DNA of 64,000 nucleotides from Sporobolomyces roseus (lineage: Eukaryota > Basidiomycota > Microbotryomycetes > Sporidiobolales > Sporidiobolaceae). Location: assembly GCA_016617785.1 (NCBI GenBank), contig JADILM010000001.1, positions 3,100,001 to 3,164,000 on the forward strand. The letters run 5' to 3'. The notes under the pieces were generated by a model. The model worked only from the letters and a program-made list of their open reading frames with translations, made no database searches and was not told the DNA's origin. Made by a program: the position numbers and the translations under genes. This document shows positions 11,893 through 22,238 of this stretch, piece after piece (position 1 is the stretch's first letter; every line of letters starts with the position of its first letter).

Positions 11893-12505
11893 TTAGGGCC
11901 ACCGATGGCCCAAAGTTGAACCACCGCTCTTCCGCTTCGAGCGACGGCGGGCGAGAGGATCGGTCGGGAGAAGATGTGGTGGATAGTATCCTCCAGGTGA
12001 CGAAGATGTGGAGCTATAGGACGACCTCCGCGTACCAATCGAGTCATTCGATACACCACGAGGACCCGGATTTTCGATAATGCGACGGAAGTCCGGGTCC
12101 CGCTCAAGTTCCTTGATCACTTGCTGTTTCTCGAAGTCCGGGTCAATGCGTTCGTTTGATGTCAAGGCATGATCGGGTTCCTGCACAAGAGCTGGTCAGA
12201 TGCCTTCGCCTCGCGAGCTACAAAGGCAGAGGCATCGGGCTTACTCTGCGACGAGCCTGTCGATTCAATGGTTCCGAACCACCTTGATTCGCAGGCACGG
12301 GCGTCTCGTCGAGCCTAAAGTCGAACGCTGCCAATTCAGCCTCAGAGGGCAGGACTTCTGCCTGCTTCTGCAAAATCGAAAGCAGAAACAAGTCAATCAG
12401 ACGAAAGCAAACTGTTCGAAGCATTCGACGACTCACCTCTGTTGTTCGACGAGAAGAAGGGTGGTGAGGGGAGGGTGATGAGTCGACGAGGCCGTGCTTG
12501 GTCAT
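11893..12505 (-). CDS. Hypothetical basic/Ser-rich protein, three exons
   Basis: Exon 1 starts at ATG 12505 (MTKHGLVDSSPSPHHPSSRR). Introns of about 69 and 62 nt with GTGAGT/CAG and GTAAGC/CAG ends join it to PSEAELAAFDFRLDETPVP and to DHALTSNERIDPDFEKQQV, stopping at 11893. The product is about 150 residues, polar, with DPDF occurring twice about 15 residues apart (IDPDFEKQ and RDPDFRRI), so a helical repeat is possible. The C-terminus is basic (RRRSKRKSGG). No known domain seen. It is convergent with the Zn2Cys6 gene, 99 bp apart. Confidence 0.7.
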
Positions 12506-13536
12506 GGGAGGGAGACGTTTGCTGAAGGGGCTTTGACTGTAATGAATGACAGCTGGAGTGAACCTCTGACGGTCGTTTATTTCTACGTCGCGTTGAATAT
12601 GGTCGTCAGGAGATTGTGGCGCTTGTGCGTCAGTCGAACCTCGTCCTGAACGTCCCGAGATTGATCCGGAAAACTGTGAAAGCGACGACGATTCTCAGCA
12701 TGCAAATAATTGCAGATGACGGAAAGTCCTACATCTTGTATATGCCTCGTGATAATGTGGAACTGCTTGAGGAACTGTCAGAGAAAGCAACAAAGAAGAG
12801 ATGAAGAAAGACGAACTGGAGACTCCTTCTTCGGCATCAACTCCCCGGCAGGCTCGTTCCTCTCCTGCTTGTTTCGAGAGTGATGTGGCATTGCTGTGTA
12901 CCGGAGTGATGAGTGACTCCGAACAGGACCTTAATACGAGAGAGCGCGAGAAACCAAAGTGAAGAGCGGAAAGGAGTCACGAGGAAGGAGAAGAGCACAA
13001 TCGAACTTCCCTGCAAGGCGACTGAAAGTCCGATCGGGCTCCGCGGTGTCGAAGAAAGAAGAGGTTCAGGCTTGCGCAAGGGAAACGAAGGAAGAAAAAA
13101 TGGGTCTGTGCTGAAATCGAAAGTGGGTCAGAATCGGGGAGTGACGACGACGGCGAGGCTAGCACTAGCGAGGAATGAAACGCATCGTGTAAGACTCGCG
13201 ACATCAGTGATAGGCGCACGAAACTGAGCAGGTTTTGAGGTTTCAAACTTTGTAGTCGCGTCGTTCCTCTGTTAGTCCTTCTCTCATGCTCGTCGAGGAG
13301 CTGTATATGGGGAGATTGCACTGAAAATTACGAGAAGAACCAGAATAGAGCACGAATAAGAACGAAATCGAGAAAAGAAAGAAGTGTCTATGAGAGGGCA
13401 ATAAGCAAGGGGAAAGGACAGCAAGTCGAGTAGTACTCAGGAGAGAAATGGATCTTTGAGGAAGGCAGCAGGGAAGAGAAGCGGGAGACTGGAGAGGCAA
13501 TCTTTAGGATTCTTCTTACTGGCGACGTTTTAATGA
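12506..13536. other. 1.0 kb between two minus-strand hypothetical genes
   Basis: Contains a frame at 12616-12804 without an ATG (ends KATKKR) that could be an exon, but no partner exon was found. Otherwise purine-rich and repetitive-looking with no supported gene. Confidence 0.4.
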
Positions 13537-14768
13537 TTAACGTCGTCCATGATACGGGTTGATATCGTCGTCCGAATCGTCGCGGGGTACGAAACCTGGC
13601 ATATCTGGTAAAGGCCCCTGGTTATCAAAAAACCCGCTTTCATTGTTATGCAGACCGCCGAAAGGGTGTCTCCTGAAGGAAGGACGATTCTCGAGTGCAG
13701 CGAGCGTTGCATCGTCTTGCTCTGGAGGGGGGCGAGCACCTTGTCTGCTACCGTGCGAAGGAGGGTTCTGCTTCGCTTGAATCGTCAACGAGAGAAACGA
13801 ACGGGAAAAGGCACAGAGAACAAGGAGCACTCACTCGATCGGAGTGCTCGTGATAGTCACGCTCAGTCGGTCTTCGAGTATCTCGAGAGACGGATGCGAA
13901 CCTTGCTGGGCCTGGCAGACTGACCACAGTTGAGAATCGATTACGCATTGGCGAGGGGGGCCTTTCAAAGTCATCCAAATCACCGCTTGTGCGCTATTAT
14001 CGACCGTATCAGCGATACATCTCTACTCGGAGACCATCGAAAGCTTGAACTCACGGTTACTTCTTCTGGGTGATGAATGAAGCCTTCACCGCCTTGATCA
14101 CCGCGAGTATCGATCACCTGTTCCGACGACAAGCGAGGGAGCCTATGATAGGTGGGTGGTGGTAGCTCAGGAGAGGGGGGACGACGATGATGCGCAGGAG
14201 GAAGGGGACGAGAACGAGGGAGACGACCGGTGGGAGGTGGATTCTGACGAACCGGGCGACTGACCTGTAGGGAAGCTCCCGAGTTAGCTCAGGAAGCGAA
14301 AAAACAAGAGCGCACGAACGAGGGGAATATCTTCAGCAGCTCCATTTGATTGAGAGTTTGGATACGGCCAGCGTCCCCAACAATCCTATAGATCTCAAGA
14401 GAGCCCTTTCGTCAGTAGTATGCAGGCTAAGGGGTGGTTTGAAGGAGACTTACACCAATGCTACCTCGATGGTTGCGCTGGAATTCGACCCGATCATATT
14501 GTTGTAAGTCAGCAATTGATCAGCGCGAGAGCAAGGGGTTTTTCTCGTACGTGGCGCCCTGGCTCAGCGGGATGCGCAGAACTCGCTTGTTGTCCACGGC
14601 GCGTTTCCTGCGGGTTTGAGCAAGACCGTCAAATGCGGTAAGAGACGAAGAGGGAAAGAGTGCTTACAGCTCGATAGGGATTACGCAACGAAAGAAGCAG
14701 AAGAATATCAGCACTCGAATAAGACTCGATCAGTGGTGAGATGTCCCGCTTACACCGAAACAAGACAT
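13537..14768 (-). CDS. Hypothetical Pro/Arg-rich protein, about eight exons
   Basis: Starts at ATG 14768 (MSCFG) and is assembled from small exons whose joins are mostly phase 0: ETRRGQQASSAHPAEPGRH, RNHRGSIG, DCWGRWPYPNSQSNGAAED, then a Pro/Arg-rich exon at about 14056-14270 (PPPTGRLPRSRPLPPAHHRR), further short exons, and a last exon ending DDSDDDINPYHGRR at 13537. Donors and acceptors are consensus. The protein is low-complexity and probably disordered; no domain is recognised. The first intron (about 160 nt) is the least certain join. The acidic DDSDDD followed by NPYHGRR may be a short linear motif. Confidence 0.6.
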
Positions 14769-14923
14769 TTTGCGAGTGACAAGTAGAAGAGAGAAAGCGA
14801 ACGAAGCAGACGCCCCAAAGCAGCAGACGATAACCGCGGAAAGTCCGATTCTCCGGTCAGGGGTCGCACTTCAAGAGCATAAGCCTCGTAGCCTGACTCC
14901 ACACTGCATCGATCTTCACTGCA

Positions 14924-16504
14924 TCATCCTCTCCTTCTTCCCGGTCTACTAGGTCTCGCAAACCCTTTATCCTCTTTCGGCATCGGTGCATTCCCTCCTC
15001 CTGGTGTTGACGTACCACTACCTCCTTCTCCCTCTCCAGTCGCCGACTTCGAAGGACCAGCGAGAGATCCGAGTTCTGAATCGATCCAATCAAGAGTAAC
15101 TTCCGAAGGATCATCCGTTTCGAGCTGCAGACACCGCGAGAAGACGAGTAGCAGATCAATTTCGCAGTTTCGAGGCGATGTCAGAGGGTTCAGAATCGAG
15201 AGACTCACCTTCTTGAGTACTTCGACTCCCGCGTATTCTTTCGCAGCGTACTTGTAGAAGACGAGAACTGCTGAAGAGTAGACTAATCGTGACTTGATAG
15301 GTGATTTAGGTGGACACGAGTAGATGAGAACTATTCGAAGAGTGAGGAAGGGGGAAAAGTTCAGTTAATCGAGTTCTGATAGAATGAAACGAGAGAGAGG
15401 AATATGTAACGCACCGATTCCTGCCGAGTGACGATAGAAGAGATAGCAAGGTTTGTCGCTCGGTACAGAGAGGGAATCAGGTTGAGGTTCCGAAAGAACG
15501 ATAGATTCCGTTTTCAAGTCAATCTCCTATTCACCCTCGCACATCAAATCGTCAATACAAGCTCGAGTCTCGACAATTCAAGAGAGAAACATACGAGTTG
15601 TACAACATCCTTCGATCCCTCTTCTTTCAATCCCCTCACCGCCTCTTTCGCCTCCTCACTCCAAGGTAACGCACCTCTAACTTCCTTTCCCTTCCCTCCA
15701 TCCGCCTCATCGACACTTACCCCTTGTTGACCGAATATAATACTCCTCCCTTGTTGCTGCTGTTGCTGTTCCATATCGTTCGCAGCCTGACTTTCCGCCT
15801 GTCTAATATCAACCATTTCTTGTTCCCTCGCCGTCAACGGAGCAGAAGCTGATGAATGACGAGTATGAGCAAGGTACGATGTATAACTCAGATCATCCTA
15901 CATGACGGCTCATCAATTGTCATTCAGCTCGATCTTTGTCAAACGGGAGATGAAGAAGAAGACGATTTTACGAGAGAAGTAGCGAAAATTGAATCGATAA
16001 ATTTCGAGTCTCCTAGACTTCGGATCAAAGTGGTACGGGTCGAGGCATAGAGCATTTTTGAACGAACTTGAGCGTGGTCGGGGACGTAGGAGATGAAGAG
16101 GAATGAATTCGACGTTGGATCGATTCTGCGAACACAACTTCTTATCAGCTTTCTTGATTTCTCAAGGCTGAGAGAGAGTGTGGCTCGCCGTAGGACGTAG
16201 TAGGCAGGTAGCTTGTCATCCGTTACGCCTTCTTGCTTGAATAGTGCAAACACCTTTTCTACTTGTTCATCTCCCTGTCCTTCTCCTTCTCCTTCGATTG
16301 ACCAGTGACCAGCAGGTTGTAATTGTTCATCCTTGATCACAATCTATTGTATCAAAGGGGTGAGTGAAGGGAGAGGAAGGGGATTGAATGACGAAGTGGG
16401 GAGATGGAACTCACTTTGAACAAACTCTTTGATGAATCTGATAGGAAGGTAGACCATTCGTTGGATAGTTGAGTAGTAGGAACGATCCCTGATTGAGCTG
16501 CCAT
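14924..16504 (-). CDS. TWF1: Twinfilin (two ADF-homology domains)
   Basis: Twinfilin binds actin monomers and filament barbed ends, interacts with capping protein and controls actin turnover at cortical patches. The first ADF-H domain begins [17 protein letters not shown], continues [18 protein letters not shown], and contains [20 protein letters not shown] and [15 protein letters not shown], the actin-binding helix. After a linker with [15 protein letters not shown] and a Gln run, the second ADF-H domain shows [24 protein letters not shown] and [20 protein letters not shown]. The basic tail ([12 protein letters not shown]) matches the capping-protein-binding tail of the family. Several consensus introns interrupt it. 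It is head to head with ERG28, only 99 bp between start codons. Confidence 0.93.
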
Positions 16505-16603
16505 TGCTTTGTTGAGATGGCAGAGCGAAAGAGAGGAAGTTGATCTCTTGAGTCTCTACCTCTCACATTGCTTAGCTGAGTGAATCCCTTAGACTCGTAC
16601 AAG
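16505..16603. promoter_or_regulatory. 99-bp bidirectional promoter, twinfilin / ERG28
   Basis: The two start codons lie 99 bp apart on opposite strands, so one very short region must drive both. Sequence includes GAGAG and ATTG blocks but no TATA box. Confidence 0.5.
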
Positions 16604-17478
16604 ATGGACAAAGACTCTCTACTCGCCCGTAAGCTCCTCTCCGCTTCTGTCCATCTCCAGAATCGTGTTGATTCACCATTCTCCCTTTTTCACTCCCTCT
16701 CCCAGTTCTCCCTCGAGATGCACCAGGTAATCTACCTTACTGGATGTTATTCGTATCGTACACTTCCTCCTCTCCCCCCTCCCCTTTCCTACCCCTTAAC
16801 AAGCTGATTTACGATCCTCGAGTTTAGTTCTCTCGCAATGTTCAATTCCCTTCAAAACTTCCTCACCACTTCCCTAACTCGCAAAGTCTACTCTCGAGCA
16901 CCCGCCTACAGTTCGTCTCCCTCTCCCTTCCTTTCTCTCTCTCCTCTCTCACCCACTGATTCCCTCCCGTTCTGATACGCGTAGTTAATCCTTTACAAGC
17001 TCGAACTTTCGGGATTTGGACCTTGACCTCTGCATTCATTCGTCTGTATGCCGCTTACAATATCACAAACAAACCGTTCAGTCCCCTCTTTCATATCCCG
17101 TTTATCGAAGAGCATGCGCTGATCAAAAAGGAGGGTTATGATGATTGTATTAGGGTTTACGAGTTGGCATTGATCAGTTATGGGATTGCATGGTTTCATT
17201 TCGTCGGCGAATTCGTAGTCTTCAGTACGGCGGGTACTAAAGGTGCTATTAGTCCATTCATCGTTTCGAGTGAGGTTCTTCTTCCTTTTTTGAATTTTGC
17301 AAGTCGAGTTGTGGTTTCGCTGAACCTTGTTTTGAGTTGCGTGTGACTTGAAAAAACAGCTACTTCACTGTATTGGATGATTAAACGTAAGTTCACTTAT
17401 TTCCTCTTCAGTCAGAATAAGCGAGTACTGACGAAAGATTACTTGTTTACAGAATACGATTCCTACGTCTCGGCTTAG
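16604..17478 (+). CDS. ERG28: Ergosterol biosynthesis scaffold protein Erg28
   Basis: Erg28 is an ER membrane protein that tethers the C-4 demethylation complex (Erg25, Erg26, Erg27) and Erg6. A 25-nt first exon (MDKDSLLA) joins exon 2 to give LLPRDAPGNLPYWMLFVSSL; then AMFNSLQNFLTTSLTRKVYS, LQARTFGIWTLTSAFIRLY, ISYGIAWFHFVGEFVVF, IVSTTSLYWMIKQYDSYVSA. These are the conserved blocks in order, with four hydrophobic segments. About 24 extra residues between segments 2 and 3 (FSPLFHIPFIEEHALIKKEG region) are seen in other fungal Erg28 proteins as a variable loop. Seven short exons; all joins are in phase and several (for example FVS/SLAMF) are only recovered by splicing. Stop at 17478. Confidence 0.93.
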
Positions 17479-17927
17479 ACGAAGCGGAGGACCTCTTGCC
17501 AGACGCATCGCTTCGAACAAAGTAATAGAATCTCGGACATTGGCTCCAGCATGCAACGTAACAATTTCTCGAGAAACGATCGAAACCGTCGAGAGCGGAT
17601 TCAAGAGATGCGAGAGAGAGCGAGTCATCGTTCGTTCAGGGTGTCTTACTGCGCTCAGGGATAGTGGGTGAGGTTCGTGGAGATAGTGAATACAGAGAGC
17701 GAATTAGGAGTGTATATATATGTAGAGTACGACAAAAGGGAAGGCGGAAACAAGCTAGCATGAAAACGAGGAAACTGAGGGTATCTAGAATAGTGGATTC
17801 AGAAACGGCTGGTCTTGTCTAAGGGGACGAGATGGTACTGTTCATTCCTTCAGAATCAGCTCTATCTCCTCTCGAGCGAAAGAGAGAACAGAACTAACGA
17901 GAGGAGAGTAAAAATGTATAGTTGTGT
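17479..17927. other. Convergent 3' region, ERG28 / membrane protein
   Basis: No gene. Includes a short alternating TA tract near 17713. An antisense frame over the ERG28 end lacks any support. Confidence 0.5.
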
Positions 17928-18446
17928 TCACTCGACGATCCAATCTCCGCCTCTCCCATCTCCTCTATGATGCCTATGCCCTCCTCTCCCATTATTTCCA
18001 TCGTCCCACCCACCTCCCGCTCCATTCCCAATCGCAGCTCCCACAATCGCGCCCGTCACGACCCCCAAAGCGACATAAATAACGAAAGCCCAACAAGCGG
18101 CAGCACAAAACCTTCTCCTCGCTCTCCTATCGGCTTGAGCCAACTGTCTTTGATGAGCTGCGAATGAAGTTTGAGGTAAGGGAAGTGAAGAGAAGGGGGA
18201 AGGACCGGTTGGATGATTCGGAGTTTGACGTATTGGGGAGAAGGGGGGTTGAGGAGGAGCTGTAGCTTGTGAGGATGACGAGGAGGATCCGGGGAGAGCT
18301 GTGTAAGGTGGGGCTGTGGAAGGAAGGGATGTTAGATGAAGGTTTTCAGAGGGAGTGAGGTCAGAGAAGAGAGGCGTACGTGATGAGAGTAAGGAAGTAC
18401 TTTCTCCTGCGCCTTGTTCTAGGTCTGATTGTTTCTTACTAGTCAT
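17928..18446 (-). CDS. Small membrane protein with PPxY motif and Gly/Asp/His tail
   Basis: The frame is open from ATG 18446 to the stop at 17928 (172 residues unspliced). The N-terminus is Ser/Pro-rich with LLSSR; one strong transmembrane segment, FCAAACWAFVIYVALGVVTG, is preceded by basic RRARRRF and followed by small residues (AIVGAAIGNGAGGG) and a Gly/His/Asp/Arg tail. An apparent 66-nt intron (18314-18379, gtacgc...ctgac...cag) is a multiple of three, so spliced and unspliced forms are both open; splicing creates SPPPYTALP, a PPxY motif of the kind bound by WW domains of Rsp5-type E3 ligases. Family unknown. Head to head with the AlkB-like gene. Confidence 0.75.
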   Translation of the reverse strand: MTSKKQSDLEQGAGESTSLLSSRTPLFSDLTPSENLHLTSLPSTAPPYTALPGSSSSSSQATAPPQPPFSPIRQTPNHPTGPSPFSSLPLPQTSFAAHQRQLAQADRRARRRFCAAACWAFVIYVALGVVTGAIVGAAIGNGAGGGWDDGNNGRGGHRHHRGDGRGGDWIVE

Positions 18447-18523
18447 TGTGAGTTCGGAGTGAGTGGCGAGAGGTTTAGAGGAAGAGGAACTTTGAACTTG
18501 ACTCGCTTCCTTTCACTCTCTCA
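18447..18523. promoter_or_regulatory. 77-bp bidirectional promoter, membrane protein / AlkB-like gene
   Basis: Only 77 bp lie between opposite start codons. The plus-strand side ends in a CT-rich leader (ctttcactctctca). Confidence 0.5.
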
Positions 18524-20522
18524 ATGTCAGCAGAAGAAGCTCTAGATACCTTGACTGCACTCTTTCCACAACATTCGACTACTCTACTCAAGCAATTCTT
18601 GAATGCATCGAATCAAGACGTTGGGAGAGCGTTCCGAGCGATCGAGAGGGGACAAGAATCCATCGTAACGAGTAAATCAAAGAGGAGGAAAGTAGATAGT
18701 GGATTAAAGGATTGGTTGAAACGAGACAACAAGGTCGAACAGGCAGAAGTACTCGTTTTGAGCGATTCAGAAGAAGATGAATCTCGCAATTTGAAGGAGG
18801 ATAACAAACTTTCTTCGCTTCAACCCACCACGAACAATGATTTTAAACCTCCAATCAAATCAGCTTTCACTCTGTTGAGACCCCCGAAATCGTTCAGCTC
18901 GAATCCGAATCCGACTTCTACCACTATTCAAGCGAATTCAATCGCGACTCATGTTAATCTCCCTCCTCTTCGACTCACGACTCCAGCGATGATCACGAGG
19001 GAGACGAGAGGACTCATCACACTAGTCGAGAACGCATTACCGGAGGAATTGGCGAGTAGGTTGTTTGTCAGAATGGTCGAAGCGAGTAGAGGAGAAGGGA
19101 AAGGGGATAAAACTCCTTGTGAGTTTCAAAAAACGCTCTTTGGTGTTCTCGTGATGTAGAGCTGACGTATTGGTGGAAATAGGGAAACGAAACAAGTGGT
19201 TCTTGGTTGATCGCGAGGTTGTATCACCTCATACGAGTGCTTTCTACACTGAATCAGATTCGGGCAAATCGAACGATGGATGGAGTCGTGATTCCTACGA
19301 TCTCGTGAGTCTTGACTATCTCTCTCTCGACTCACTGATTCACACACTGACCTCGCCTCGTTTGCCATTGACAGGCAGCGACTCACTGGTTTTATGGAGA
19401 CGTTAGAGAATCTCTCGCATTCTTACCCGAGATGAACGAAGCGAGGTCCTTGATCGGTTCTTTCGTCAATACTTTGCTGGATGGAAGAGAACGTCACGAA
19501 ATGGAATGGACCAGAGGAGAATGGAGGCCGAACGCAGCGGCTTCAAATTGTTACAAAGGTTCTCAAGAGGTACGCTCCTACTCCCTCCCCCACTCTTCAC
19601 GATCGCGCAACCTGACCGAGTAGAGTATGGTCGAAGTAGTCTGTAGGGTGGCATTCGGATCAATTGACTCACCTCGGTCCATTCCCAACCATCGCTTCAC
19701 TCACTCTCGGTTGCACCCGTCCTTTCCGCCTTCGACCATTCTCTTCCACTTCCTTACCCTCGACAAATGGACAACCAACGACGATGAGAACTCTAGAGAT
19801 TACTTTACCTCATAATTCGTTATTGATCATGCATGGAGGTACTCAAGAGGTTTTCAAGCATTGTGTGCCACCGATGAATGGGATGGATGTGTTCAAATTA
19901 CCGAAGGGAACATTGAGTGCGGAGGAGGGAGAGGTGAATGATGATAATGCGGGAGAAGGAGGGACAAAGAGAACGAAAGAGGAGATTGAGAAATTATTGA
20001 GTACGAAATGGAGGGAACGGATCAATCTGTGCGTTCCCATTCCCTCTTCACCTCAGCTTACTCCTCTGTGCCTGAGTACTGATTCCTCGTTCTCAAGTCG
20101 ACAGTACATTCCGTCATTATCGACCCGATTTCGCACCTCTCGACCCATCCCTCCCACCCGTCCCCCTCCAATCCTCTTGGCTCCCCTCCCTCTCTTCCTC
20201 TCCTCCTCCCTACGTCGGAACCCCTCATTGTTCATGCGGGAAACCTTGCATCCTTCGACCAGATGGCAAAGGTAGAATTCGTTCGTCTCAATCTCAGAAT
20301 CAGAAATCGAAACTTCAATCTTCGAAATCGAAATCGATCGAGAGTTCGTCGGGTTGGAACGAAATGATCTTTTTTTGGAGTTGTAATGCTGGGGCGCAGA
20401 ACGATGGGAAGGGTTGTGGGTTCTTCAGAGTGCTGGATTTTAGGAAAGAGGGGAGAGGGGAATGGTTCAATTTGGGTGATCGGCGGGAGGAGGGTGGCGT
20501 GGAGACTCAGCAGGAGCGGTAG
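18524..20522 (+). CDS. CUE - AlkB-type 2OG/Fe(II) dioxygenase - GRF zinc finger protein
   Basis: About 572 residues. A CUE ubiquitin-binding domain occupies residues 3-42 (EEALDTLTALFPQHSTTLLK), followed by an NLS-like KSKRRK and a linker. The AlkB core has WFLVDREVVSPHTSAFYT, then the iron site WHSDQLTHLG (H309, D311), FKHCVPP (H378) and the 2-oxoglutarate arginine in NLTFRHYRPDF (R437). The C-terminus carries a GRF zinc finger: CSCGKPC from C476, then IFFWSC and CGFFRV. AlkB enzymes remove alkyl lesions from DNA or RNA; GRF fingers bind single-stranded nucleic acid; CUE binds ubiquitin. All catalytic residues are present. Five exons: 18524-19118, 19183-19304, 19375-19569, 19640-20028, 20105-20522. 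Substrate is inferred to be nucleic acid, most likely damaged DNA. Confidence 0.9.
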
Positions 20523-20916
20523 CTGTAGCGGTAGGATAGACGGGCGAAATGCGGATGGAATGAGAAGAGGAGATGAGAAGTTGGCAAGAGTGGGCGAATT
20601 TCAGGGAAACTTTCGTCAACATCGTCGAACGAAGTCACTACAAGATCCATTCGCCGTTTCAAAGGTTCACCCTAGCTCGGCTGCTGCTTTCAACGCTATT
20701 CCATGAAGCTTGTCGATTTCGTCTCGCCCACTTCCTCCTCCCGATCCCATCTATTGCCGACAATCTCCTCTCCGTCCCGGTCTACCCGTCTCCTATTTCT
20801 CTCGATCCGAGGCCTCATCCGGAGCTCATTACTCGGCTTTGCTCGCTGGCTTCCATTGAATACAGCCTTTCCTTTCTCTCTTCACCCTCTTCTCCCTGCC
20901 TCCCTCAAATATCGGG
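20523..20916. other. Intergenic between AlkB-like gene and first disordered gene
   Basis: Several overlapping open frames but no ATG-led, splice-supported gene. Presumed 3' UTR and promoter. Confidence 0.4.
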
Positions 20917-21686
20917 ATGGCGGATCGGCGCTCAGGAAAGGCAAACGTGGACCTGAAGAAGAAGAAGAGCATTTCCGAGCGATTTCGAAAGGTGGGTTCT
21001 GTCTCGTTCTCGTCGAACTCTCGTATTCTGCTAAAGCGCTCGCACAGATGTTTCGTAGCGGGGGTTCCCAGGATAGATCTCAAGTAGACCCGCCGAAGGT
21101 ATCGCCAGATATGTTGGACAGAACGGCTGCAGCAATGGACAAGGAAGCGAGAGAACGGGAGGAGGTGAGTGCTCCAACATTCAATAGCGCTCGCCAGGGC
21201 GAAGCTGATAGGAGACCTCCAATCTCACCATTTCAGGCGATGAGACCCTCTGCTTCCTCGGCTCCAGACTTGCGTCGAAAGGGATCCGTTCCCAATCTAC
21301 GAGAACCCGACGATCCACGATTTCGACCCGAAGCTCGTAAACTCGGGACTACTGGATTCAACGTTGTACGTCTCTCAAGGTTGTTTTGGTCCCCTATAGT
21401 CGACTGATGCAGCTCAAATTGCCTACCTCAGAGAAGGAAACAATCGGCACCTAATTTGCGGCATCCTCTTGACATCACTCCACCTCTTCCACCCTTACCA
21501 CCTCCTCCAAAAATACACGAACCTACCGGTCATCGAGGGCCCCCAGCTAGAACGGGAACTCTCAAGAATCCCTCAAAGTCGAATCTACACAAGGTCAACA
21601 TTGCCGAAGCTTCAAACTCCAGAGTCACGGAAGTGAGACCCCCTCTTCCTTCGAGCCGTAATGCACCACCACCTGGATGGTTCTGA
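20917..21686 (+). CDS. Disordered basic/Pro-rich protein 1 with internal RRKxSxPNLRxP repeat
   Basis: Exon 1 (20917-20991) encodes MADRRSGKANVDLKKKKSIS and ERFRK; further exons give MFRSGGSQDRSQVDPPK, AAAMDKEAREREE, then DLRRKGSVPNLREPDD, and after a last intron RRKQSAPNLRHPLDITPP, a poly-Pro stretch and an end APPPGWF at 21686. Joins use GTGGGT, GTGAGT and GTACGT donors. The motif RRKGSVPNLREP recurs as RRKQSAPNLRHP about 30 residues later; this basic-x-S/A-PNLR pattern resembles a kinase or 14-3-3 type site, but that is a guess. No folded domain recognised. First of three neighbouring genes of similar character. Confidence 0.6.
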
Positions 21687-22238
21687 ACGGCTCCGGAGCG
21701 TGTAGAGGCTAGCAGGAGCATCGAAACAGAACGAACGAGGATTGTCGAACAGAATTCAGAACTTGCAGCAATTTACTCATTCATTTGTGGATGGGGTCCT
21801 CCACCTTCCTTTCGTTTAGCGAGCGCGCATGTGAGTGCCCGATCGCTTCGAGCGTGCAGACTCGTCGTGAAAAGTAAATTCTCCTGATCGGATATAGACA
21901 ATATTCGTTTTTTCGATTGCCCTTCCTCTTCCCTGCCTCTCTATTGACCCTCCAAAGTTCTGCACTACACTTCTATCCACAGACTCTATGTCCAAAGGAC
22001 TCAGGAGACTGGAACGTTCGAGCTCACGAGCCTTTTCCACCAATTTCCAACGATTTTCCAAGACGTTCGCCCGTTTTTTCGGCGGTTTCCTTTTTTCTTT
22101 CCACGATCGCGCCTCTTCCATGTTCTCGTGACATTTGGCGTTAGAGCTCCGATGAACTCCGCGGTGTTGATGCAAATTGGCGTTATCTCTTTCCTCCTTT
22201 CTTCTCCCTTTCTTCTTTGTCGCACCCTCCAGCTGGAA
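21687..22238. other. Intergenic between disordered genes 1 and 2
   Basis: 552 bp. A 50-codon frame starting at ATG 21988 has a basic/Phe-rich product but ends at a stop without a usable donor, so I do not call it. The right part is strongly pyrimidine-rich, as in a promoter or leader. Confidence 0.4.

Noticed and set aside
12616..12804. Plus-strand open frame of about 62 codons ending KATKKR
   Set aside because: It begins with GTG, not ATG, and although a cag acceptor precedes it I found no upstream exon in a compatible phase. Left as a possible exon only.
17365..17628. Minus-strand frame overlapping the ERG28 3' end
   Set aside because: Antisense to coding exons of a confidently assigned gene, with no features of its own.
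21988..22137. 50-codon basic frame as start of disordered gene 2
   Set aside because: It ends in a stop with no usable donor, whereas the 9-nt exon at 22239 joins cleanly to the next exon.
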